Of a stretch of 37,260 nucleotides of DNA, positions 29,401 to 37,260 are shown piece by piece. Position 1 is the first letter of the stretch. Each line of letters opens with the position of its first letter. Position numbers and translations under genes: made by a program. The notes under the pieces are model-generated. The model was not told the DNA's origin, did no database searches, and saw only the letters and a program-made list of their open reading frames with translations. Location: assembly GCA_029204225.1 (NCBI GenBank), contig MU835678.1, positions 1-37,260 of the forward strand, read 5' to 3'. Source of the DNA: Diphasiastrum complanatum (taxonomy: Eukaryota; Streptophyta; Lycopodiopsida; Lycopodiales; Lycopodiaceae).

Positions 29401-30464
29401 TTATTTTCAGACACATTCAAAGGCAATTGCGATAAATCAATATTTAGACTCTGGACTGCATGGTTATCCACATAAATTTTATCTTTTAAAAAACAAATAT
29501 AAACTTTATTACCAGAATCTTTCAAATCTTTTACAACTTCTAAAGCAGAAACCAAAGGGTCAAAAAGCTTATTTACATCGCCTTTTAGCTCAACCAACGA
29601 GCCTTTATACAAAAAAGAAATACTATGAGTAACATAATCTTTTCTTAAAGACTCGTTTTTGGAATAAAACCATTCTTTTCCTAAGATTATGTCTACGCTA
29701 TCCAAGTTCATAATATGAAAATCTAGCGGTTCAACATAATCTTGGATTTGAAGCGACAACTGAGGGACGAGTTGATCCCAAGCTTGTCGATCTTCCCCTG
29801 ACGCCATTTTCACCACATACAAGTGATTACTTGGCGCGGTAGCCGCCCTGAGCTTCTGCACCAGTTTAGCATTTATGAAGTTATGTGTGGAACCATCATC
29901 AAACAGAACAGTCACAACTTGGCGTCCTACAACTCCATTCATACGAATGAGATCATGGGGGCCAAAAACAGCTGTATTAAAATAACAATTCTTGCAACTA
30001 GTGCCATCCTTAAAGGATAAATCAACAAAAGAAATACTAGAATTACCTGGTGCTTTAAAAGATTTAGGTTGCCCGCCAGATTTCTTTTGCTTTTTCTTTG
30101 GGCAATCTTTTGAAAGATGCCCCTTCTCCATACAGGAGAAGCATAACCCGCCGGTTCTCGCCTTGTCGTAGTCGGCGCGCTCCAATTTGACGCACTTTTT
30201 CCTGCCTTGGGAACCGGTGTTCGCCGTTTTGTCTCTGTCCCGCTTCTTGAGAATTTTCTTTTCTTTCTGTTCAGCCTTGGGCAAAGCCTGCTCCTTGCGA
30301 GAGGCAAAATGGGCGTCATCGAAGATTTTCGCAAAGCGAACCGCATCTTCGATTGTCTGCGGTTGGTTACGTTGCACTTCTAGCTGAAATTCCTTTGGAA
30401 GCCCCAAGATAAAATGTAATTTTAACAACAACTTTTGGGTCACCGCCTTGACCTCATGGCCTTA
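29401..30464 (-). pseudogene. gag-pol: Gypsy gag (C-terminal half) and protease
   Basis: This is open over about 350 residues. Order on the minus strand: Gag core end (LKLHFILGLPKEFQLEV, TIEDAVRFAKIFDD); a Lys-rich linker; a CCHC knuckle (CFSCMEKGHLSKDC); then a retropepsin with FDDGSTHNFI (29886-29900) and DIILGKEWF. The Asp is kept, but the motif is D-D-G rather than D-T/S-G. The first half of Gag is absent: a TAA lies just upstream of GHEVKAV, and non-coding sequence begins near 30465. The GTG at 30443 is not a true start. Confidence 0.85.
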
Positions 30465-30489
30465 TGGCCTAAAGATACACCTAAGTCTC

Positions 30490-31430
30490 CTCTAAGGCTT
30501 GTCCTTAGGCAAAGGAGAAAGTGTAGGTACAACTGTACATTCATGAGGATGAGGTGGAGGAAAAAAACATCAAATTTCCTTCCCAAAAGAGAAAAGGACA
30601 AAGGAATTACCAATTTTTCTTGGTGTGTATGTGGAAGATTACAAAGAGGAGGATTAAGCCCAAGAAAGAGGCTAAGAAAATGAAGAAAAAGGGTACATAT
30701 GTCTGTACCTGCAATAGGTACAGCCTGCTAGTACAGTTGTACAACTGTGCACTTTTGTTTTATTAATCTCCCCTCTTTCTTCAAAATTTAGAAAAGCTTT
30801 TATGTTCAAACTTAGAGACTAAGTTTTATAACTTAGTATAAAAAAAAACTTTGTAAACTTTCAAAGTTTACTATGTACTTTACAAGTACAAAGAGCTTTC
30901 AATCATGTTCACGTTAACCAAACAAGACCTCAACTCTTTGGTTTAGATTGCAAAAAGAAAGGCTTTTCTTGAGAAAATGAAAGCTTTACTTTGCTTTAAC
31001 AATTTTCTCAACATATGCAAGATTATTATACTTGCAAGGTACAGAAATCATTTAGAACCAAGAGTGAAGGAACTTGTGAACGTAATTATTAAAGATTAAT
31101 AAAACTTCTCCAATATGCAGATGTGTGGGAGTCCCGCAACTACAATGGTTACAAATTTTTTTGAAACTGTACGGAACAGAACCAGTAGCCAGGCGCGTAG
31201 GTCCGCGCAGACGCGTGGGTGCTCTAGGAAATTTTTTTTCTTCTCAAATTTTTTTTGTAACAAAGAAAAACTTTGTATGCAAAAAAAAAAAAATTCGACT
31301 TCCAAGGCTCAAAATAAGGCCAAAAACAATATCGGTATTTGAAGTTTTAAAAAGCGTAAAACATTCAAAAGAAATCAACTACCATCACCGTAGCTAGCAA
31401 AGGTGGCTCGTTTTCAATCAAAACGACCTC
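30490..31430 (-). other. Hairpin-rich non-coding region between primer site and gag
   Basis: Perfect short stem-loops cluster here: 30492-30508 (6-bp arms), 30527-30538 (5), 30703-30723 (8, loop 5), 30733-30748 (16-base palindrome), 30818-30837 (8, loop 4), 30853-30871 (9, one-base centre), 30874-30890 (7, loop 3), 31016-31036 (6) and 31408-31426 (7, loop 5). On the minus strand it lies after the tRNA-Met primer site and before gag, the place of a retroelement leader. No ORF is convincing; those at 31096-31397 overlap on both strands. Confidence 0.6.
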
Positions 31431-31568
31431 AGATTGAGACGAACCAAAAAGCAAAGTTGTTCAGATTGATTCAACGAAATCAACTAAGCCTTAAAAAACA
31501 ACAGCTAAAAGCTCAAAACCAACCAATAACAAAAGTTAGAGCGATCGCACCTTATTCACAATGATCGG

Positions 31569-31582
31569 TGGCTCTGATACCA
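31569..31582 (-). other. Primer binding site, initiator tRNA-Met (minus strand)
   Basis: TGGTATCAGAGCCA on the minus strand, 14 bases complementary to plant initiator tRNA-Met. It is positioned upstream of the gypsy gag at 29401-30464. Confidence 0.8.
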
Positions 31583-31900
31583 CACCAGTCATTGCTAAAG
31601 TACAAACAAGTGACTAATGCTAAGTTTCCACCCAACCATCGGTGAAACATATTACTCCCAAAGCTGATGATGGTTCATCCACCATAGATCACAATAGTGA
31701 TCTCCCAAGGCAAGCCAAGGGTGGTCACTACGAGTCACAATCTGATATTGTGCAGACAGAAGCATTGGCTGCAATTGACTATATGGCTAGGCATGCATGT
31801 CATCCGATTTCAGATACACCATCACATCTTCGCCAAAAAGATACACCTAGACACGCCGGTAACTTATGGGGTGACCAACATGGCATGGTTAACAACGGAA
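31583..31900 (-). repeat. Possible 5' LTR remnant next to primer site
   Basis: By position this should be the end of an LTR on the minus strand. No second copy or clear start was found. A plus-strand ORF (31642-31920) encodes no recognised protein. Confidence 0.3.
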
Positions 31901-32180
31901 CCTATACCCGAGCAAGTTGAAGATGATCTGGTATCCTAGCAACATGCCTTTTCATCAATTTTGTCACATCTTCAGTTAGGGTATTTTGGTCACTACGATA
32001 GTACATAGCAGCTATAATTTGTGAAACGATCACTTTGTATGAGTTAAAGATAGGCCTGTTTGATGCTAGGTGGATGAATTGACAAACAGAGAAGGGTAGA
32101 GCCCTTCTCTTATCAAATTTAGACACATGAAAGGCACCGGTAATTGGATCAAATTTGGTAGTGATGTTTAAGAAGTTGAT
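31901..32180 (-). pseudogene. C-terminal fragment of the unusual reverse transcriptase family
   Basis: On the minus strand the frame reads INFLNITTKFDPITGAFHV, then FDKRRALPFSVCQF and SNRPIFNSYKVIVSQI, to a stop at 31902. The DKRRALPF...FHSNRP-like pattern is one I associate with the region after the palm domain in the same family as 25621-25949. The two pieces lie about 6 kb apart on the same strand, in the reverse of the order one gene would need, so they come from separate or rearranged copies. Confidence 0.5.
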
Positions 32181-32944
32181 AGTATAATTTTCAACATCCT
32201 TGAATTTTTCTTGGGTTTTTCTTTGTGGCCACTTGGAAATCCAAAGGCATTCAGGTTGCTACTAGCTATATATACATATAGTTGAAAGTTTTGCAAGTCG
32301 ATTCGAAACGTCAGCTGTTTGTTGTCAAAGTTCTCATAGGCTTGGAACATCAGATATATAGACTCTGGTGGCCTTTCCACTTAGGAATGTCAAAACCTAA
32401 CTCTTGGAAAGGAGTTTCGGCTTGTGTGTACCGTTGGAGCATGGTATCATCTTCACATTTGATGAGGCATTAGAGGAACTCCAAAATAAAAAAAGATTTT
32501 TCTCTAGTTTCAACCTCCACTTGGCCCAATCAAAATGCACAAATTGGAAATCTACGTAACGTAGCTCAAATGAATTGAAAAATAAAAATATATTACAACA
32601 AACTTTAAAATTTGTGTCTGGTAACATGGACGTATCCCATTGGTTCGCTCTTCCTGCCCGACATGTGCTAAATAATATGTCCCACGTCAATACCTCAAGT
32701 TAAATTTATTTAACTATGTTGGTTAGTATAATGAAATTTGCTAACCAGACTAGTTACAATGATAGAAATGTAGTATGCACAATTACTAGAAATATAGTAT
32801 GCATAGTAATTGTGAGTACTGTGGCATTCACATGAGATTAAATGTGATACAAAAAATTAAATTGAGTATCATATCAGAGATTTTTTGTCGCCCAAGCTTT
32901 AAAAATAGCAATGGCAAGAAGACCAAGATGTACAGTTAAGTCAA
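32181..32944. other. Unassigned AT-rich stretch
   Basis: Minus-strand open frames (32168-32380, 32397-32690) give no recognisable motifs. A phrase ELGFDIPKWKG near 32400 may be coding from the same element as 31901-32180. No LTR ends were seen. Confidence 0.25.
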
Positions 32945-33320
32945 GTGGGACCTTGTCTACAGTATCGATCTATTCTTTTGGGTAATCCCCTCAAGAACCA
33001 TTCGATTTTCATAGCCACCGAGTATACTCCAATCAATTGACCAATTAATTACTTCACTCTTTGAGTATACTTTCTTAGAGATTCTTTTTCTTTCTGTCTT
33101 ATTGAATTCAACTGGGCTAGAATTCGAGTTGAATAGCCAATGTTCTAAAATTGTTTTAAAAATTGGGTTTTTAAATCTCCCCAAGTTGTTATTAAGTTAG
33201 GTTCAATATGACTAAACCATGTTTTGGCTTTTTTCCTAAGAAGTCCGAGAAATATCCTCAATTTGTCAGCATCAAGACTTTCTCTTAAGTAAAGATTTAG
33301 TAAACAAATCATCCAAGCAA
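32945..33320 (-). pseudogene. gag: Gypsy gag fragment, different lineage
   Basis: On the minus strand it reads DADKLRIFLGLLRKKAKTWF, ITTWGDLKTQFLKQF and, after a stop, RQKEKESLRKYTQRVK and MKIEWFLRGLPKRI. The AKxW, TTWxxLxxxFLxxF and ESLxxYxxR pattern is the plant retrotransposon Gag domain of Athila/Tat-like elements. It starts directly at the end of a copia RNase H fragment at 33321. Confidence 0.7.
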
Positions 33321-34785
33321 CTTCATGATGACACATGTTGGAGCTTGATCTCTTTGGCTTGCACTTTCTCCCTCACAAAATGATAAGCAATCTCGATGTG
33401 TTTGCTCCTTGCATGGAATGTAGGATTAGTTGCAAGTGATTGGGCTGATTGGTTGTCACAATAGATGATAGGGATCTCCTCCTCCATGACATGAAGCTCT
33501 ACCAATAGCCTTTTGAGCTACAAGACCTCCTTGCATGTTGATGTCAAGGCCTTGTATTCGGATTCTGTGGAAGATAAGGAGATGGTATCTTGCTTTTTGG
33601 AAAGCCATGATACTACTCCATCACATAGAAAGGTGGCAAAAACACTTGTTGATCTTCTATCCACTTTGTCACCTGCAAAATCCGAGTCACTATAGGCTCT
33701 TAAGCCAAAATTAGTCCCTCTATACAAAATGCCAAAATTCTTAGTAGATGAAATGTATCTAAGAACTCTTTTGGCCATCTTCCAGTGTGAAACTAGAGGA
33801 CTTTGCATGAATTGGCTTACCTTTCCAACACTATAGCTAATATCAGGTCTAGTTATAGTTAAATAGATCAAGGACCCAATAAGCCTTCTATATAATGTGA
33901 AGTCCTCAAAGGATGCTTTCACAACCAATAGATGCTTTTACATGTTGCTCCATTGGTGTCTCAATGCCTTTACAATTCTTCATTCCAAATCTATAAAGGA
34001 TGGATGTAGCATATTTAGATTGACAAATAAAGCTAAAATCACATCCTTAATAGGCTGAGATCTACCATCATAAACTCTTTTGCTAAAGCAATTTTAACAT
34101 CTCTAATTCCATCTAGATCATTACCACTCAAGATAATGTCATCTACATACAAAACAAGAATAATGATCATGCCATCATGTAATCTTATGATGGATCATAG
34201 GCACTCATTACAAAATTGATGAAAATGAGAAAAGAGTTTAGCCTAGAGTACCATGCTCTAGGTGCTTGCTTGAGCCCGTAAAGGCTCTTTTTTAAAAAAA
34301 ACACCTTTCTTTCATGCTTTTGCCTTGATGAAGCCCTCGGGTTGCCTCATGTAGATCTCTTCCTTCAAATAACCATTGAGGAATGCATTTGTGAAATTAA
34401 GTTGGAATAGTCCCAATTGAAGGTTGTAGCAAGACTAATGATCAACCTGAGAGTAACAAGCTTAGCCACATGAGCAAAAGTCTCATCATAATCAATGTCT
34501 TTGGTTTGTAAAAAACCTTTGGCTACAAGCCTAGATTTATGCTTACTTATTGATCCATCTTGATTATACTTCAATCTAAATACCCACTTGCAAACAAGAG
34601 GTTTCTTTTCTTGAGGAAGATCCACAAGATCCCAAGTATGATTCTCAATGAGAGCATCATACTCTACTTGCATAGCATCCATCCAACTTTTAGATTTACA
34701 AGCATCTTCATAGCATGTTGGCTCATCTAACATTGAAGTAAGAAAGGTGTAAGGATTATTCTCAGTATGAAGTTTTTTCAATATG
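33321..34785 (-). pseudogene. pol: Copia reverse transcriptase and RNase H
   Basis: Minus strand, nearly complete: [92 protein letters not shown] (34138-34149), then LIYLTITRPDISYSVG, HWKMAKRVLRYISS, STSVFATF, SLSSTESEYKAL and DNQSAQSLATNP. The motif-A catalytic Asp is Asn (34396-34398). Several frameshifts and stops lie between 33930 and 34365. Copia sequence ends within the HVSS segment at 33321 and is joined to gypsy gag; upstream it is joined to gypsy reverse transcriptase. Confidence 0.88.
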
Positions 34786-34789
34786 TGCT

Positions 34790-35224
34790 ATTCCAGTTTA
34801 GTTTGAAAGAACCCACATTTCAACTTCTTAGCATAGAGCTTTTCTTGTCTTAGAAGATCTAAGACAATACAAAGATGCTCTTCATGCTCCTCAAGGGTCC
34901 CACTATAAATTAATATGTCGTCCAAATACACCACCACAAATTTTCCTAGATATGGACGAAGAATATCGTTCATCATCTGCTGGAAAGTGGTAGGCGCATT
35001 CGTGAGTCCAAAAGGTAACACTACAGACTCATAATGGCCATATCTTGATCGAAATCTAGTCTTAGGAACATTTTCGTTCCTAATCCTTATCTGATGGTAT
35101 CCTGATCTAAGATCAATCTTGGAGAAATACTTAGCCCCATTCAGACGATCCATAAGATCATCCATCCTAGGTAAGAGATATCTATTTTTTATGCTTAAAT
35201 CATTTAACTTTTTAAAGTCCCCAC
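34790..35224 (-). pseudogene. pol: Gypsy reverse transcriptase, inverted N-terminal half
   Basis: On the minus strand it begins [20 protein letters not shown], then [47 protein letters not shown] (Asp-Asp at 34917-34922) and ends [12 protein letters not shown]. The next expected residues, Phe-Leu-Gly-His, are found on the opposite strand starting at 35229. The open frame continues upstream of 35224 only as antisense of the other half. Catalytic residues are intact. Confidence 0.9.
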
Positions 35225-36167
35225 ACAAATGGGCCACGTCATATCGGATAAAGGTCTTGAAATCAATTATGACAAAGTCCGCAAGGTGAGAGAATGGCCG
35301 AGACCTTTGACAATTCGTGATGTGAAATCTTTTTTGGGCTTCACAGGATTCTTTCACAGGTTCATTTTGGACTATGCCTTAATAGCATTGCCCTTGACGA
35401 ACGTTCTTAAGGGGCTGAAGAAAAAATGTAGTCGCAAAAAAAGTCCATTGATAACGTGGACGGATGAAATGAATGAGAGTTTTGAGACTCTCAAACACTG
35501 TGTTTCTACGGCTCCAATTTTACACATTGTCGATCCTAATCGGCCCTTTGTGGTTGATATGGATGCTAGCGACTTTGATGTTGGAGCGATCCTTTATCAG
35601 GATGGTAGACCAGTTGCTTTTGAAAGCAAGAAGTTGGACCCTGCTCAAACCAGGTATTCTACTTATGAGAAGGAGCTTTTTGTAGTCATTCATGCGTTAA
35701 AAATCTGGAGGCATTATCTTTATGGTACCAGATTTACGATAATGACTGATCACCAATCCCTTAAGTATATATGTGATGCTAAGGACCTTCGTGGCCGTAA
35801 GGCTAGATGGTCGGAACTCATTCAGAAGTTTGTCTTCGACATTAAGTATCGTAAAGGTACGTTGAACTGTGTTGCTGATGCCTTGAGCCGGATTGGAGAG
35901 ATTAGTCAGTTATGCTTTGCTGAGATCCAATCTGATTTGTATCTTTCATTACGGGATCTTTGTCGAACCGATAGGTTTTTTGGTCGCATCTGGCTAGATG
36001 TCCTGACAAGAAATTCTAGATCTAGTGATGACCTTGGGATGCAGGATCCCAATCAATCCCGTAATGATAAGTTACTTGAAGACTATTCCATAAGGAATGG
36101 CTTGCTTTTCCGAAAGGGAAAGGTTTGTGTGCCGGATAGGGAAGACTTGTGGGCCCAAATCCTCTAG
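35225..36167 (+). pseudogene. pol: Gypsy reverse transcriptase C-terminal part and RNase H
   Basis: Plus strand from [16 protein letters not shown] through [13 protein letters not shown] and LITWTDEMNESFETL to the RNase H domain: VDMDASDFDVGAIL, YSTYEKELFVVIHAL, WRHYLYG, MTDHQSLKYI and VADALSRIGEI. It is open for over 300 residues to a TAG at 36165-36167, which falls at the start of the integrase zinc region. It is the same family as the minus-strand pol at 9368-10777. Confidence 0.92.
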
Positions 36168-36950
36168 CAGTGTCATGACAACCCTTGTGTTAGTCACCCA
36201 AACATACAGAGGACACTTGGCCTTGTTAGGCATAATTTCTTCTGGCCTAAGATGAAAGGTCATGTGGAGGCATACGTTCAAAGTTGTGAACAATGCCAAC
36301 AAAACAAAGCAGAAAAACTCAATGTTGCGGGTCTTTTACATCCCTTGGAAATTCCCAATAATAAATGGGAAAGTATCTCAATGGATTTTGTGGTTGGACT
36401 CCCTAAAACTTGGAGTGATCACGATGCCATTTGGGTGGTGGTTGACAGGCTAACCAAGATGGCGCAATTTATACCAACTAGATTAACTGTCAAGGCATCT
36501 GAACTAGCCCAGCTTTTTGTTGAAAAGTTGTTCAGATTGTATGGTTTGCCGAATGATATTGTTAGTGATCGTGACTCCAAGTTCACTGGCAAGTTCTGGC
36601 AAGCAGTTTTTGAAAAACTTGAAACAACCCTTAGTCTTAGTTCTTCGGATCACCCAGAATCTGATGGGCAGACAGAACAAGTCAACCAGACATTGGAGGA
36701 TATGCTTAGAGCATATGTTTCTCACCAACAGTCTGACTGGGAAAAGTATCTCCCTTTGGTTGAGTTCGTGCACAATATTGCTAAGCATTCTGCCACGGAA
36801 TTCAGTTCTTTTATGCTGATGTATGGCTTTCAGCCACGTTCTCCAGTTTCGGTCCGTCTCAAAGGTCTCAAGGTGCAAGCTGCAGTAGATTTCCTGCAAG
36901 ATATGCAAGAAATGTTGCTAGTGGTCAAGGAAAGCATGAAATATGTCACA
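36168..36950 (+). pseudogene. pol: Gypsy integrase (plus-strand copy)
   Basis: Just after the TAG the zinc-binding region reads CHDNPCVSHPN...CEQC, followed by an open core from 36252: SMDFVVGLPK, VSDRDSKF, DGQTEQVNQ (a complete DDE) and GFQPRSPVSVRLKG. It is cut near MQEMLLVVKESMKYV at about 36950, before the chromodomain seen in the 8880-10345 relative, and joined to copia integrase on the same strand. Confidence 0.9.
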
Positions 36951-37212
36951 TAAGACGTGGATCTACTTCTTGAAGAAGAAATTAGATGCATTTGACAATT
37001 TCAAGAGTTTCAAAGCATTGGTCGAAAATTGACAGGTAGGAAGATGAAAGTTCTAAGATCAGATAGTGGAGGTGAGTACAAGTCTAATGACTTCAATGAT
37101 CTTTGTGATCAATGTGGGATCAAAAGACAATTTACGCAAGCTCATACTCATGCTCTCAATGGTGTAGCTGAGCGCAAGAATTGTACAGTTGTGGAAAGTG
37201 CCAGATCTAGCT
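36951..37212 (+). pseudogene. pol: Copia integrase core fragment
   Basis: It starts HKTWIYFLKKKLDAFDNFK, then after a small frameshift GRKMKVLRSDSGGEY (Asp; the usual Asn is Ser), CGIKRQFTQAH and NGVAERKN (Glu). The first catalytic Asp would lie upstream and is absent. A stop follows SARSS at about 37212. The remaining bases to the window end show no recognisable coding. Confidence 0.85.
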
Positions 37213-37260
37213 AGTGAGATTACAAAAGTACACTCTTCCAAATTATATACAAGATACACC

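Noticed and set aside
29886-29900. Novel D-D-G protease active site
   Set aside because: The catalytic Asp is kept and similar variants seem to occur in plant gypsy proteases; not enough for a finding.
31115-31397. Two plus-strand ORFs and one minus-strand ORF over the same bases
   Set aside because: Low-complexity A/T runs; no motif; they lie in the hairpin-rich leader.

Overview
The window is land-plant nuclear DNA made almost entirely of degraded retrotransposons. Several long terminal repeats (LTRs) are followed by a primer site matching the 3' end of plant initiator tRNA-Met. Both Ty3/gypsy (with chromodomains) and Ty1/copia pol genes are present, and one GC-rich host exon carries a plausible splice donor and transit peptide. 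That GC-rich exon leans toward a monocot, but weakly. No bacterial operons, CRISPR arrays, tRNA or rRNA genes were seen.

Layout. 1-10.78 kb is a nested chromovirus stack. Element 1 (916-7076, plus strand, full length with both LTRs, broken by frameshifts and stops) sits inside gag of Element 0 (minus strand, 1-910 and 7077-7559). Element 0 in turn sits inside a protease gene of an older minus-strand chromovirus (7560-8570). That is followed by the integrase, chromodomain and RNase H of another minus-strand chromovirus (8880-10777).

10778-16474 is Element 2, a non-autonomous relative of Element 1, inserted in that RNase H gene. It keeps the LTRs, part of gag and a chromodomain tail, but its pol is replaced by about 2.4 kb of unrecognised sequence with an internal direct duplication. 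Its leader is a tandem-repeat array.

16475-18.1 kb holds the end of the interrupted pol gene, non-coding DNA and, on the minus strand, exon 1 of a COG0212-type (5-formyltetrahydrofolate cyclo-ligase-like) gene. 18.9-20.15 kb is a non-LTR-type reverse transcriptase pseudogene. 20.2-21.9 kb is a copia LTR containing a 120-bp AG microsatellite plus copia RNase H (minus). 21.9-23.8 kb is a deleted copia element (plus). 23.96-24.8 kb looks like another LTR.

24.8-37.26 kb is a mosaic. It contains two pieces of an unusual reverse transcriptase family (25.6-25.95 and 31.9-32.2 kb), unrecognised ORFs, gypsy gag-protease remnants, and a gypsy gag-protease preceded by a hairpin-rich leader and a tRNA-Met primer site. 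Several gypsy and copia coding segments are joined directly to each other, and one gypsy reverse transcriptase is split by a 430-bp inversion.

Nothing here looks like an intact, expressible transposon. The host exon is the only non-transposon gene recognised. The joins in the right third could reflect real rearrangement or assembly error, which the sequence alone cannot decide.
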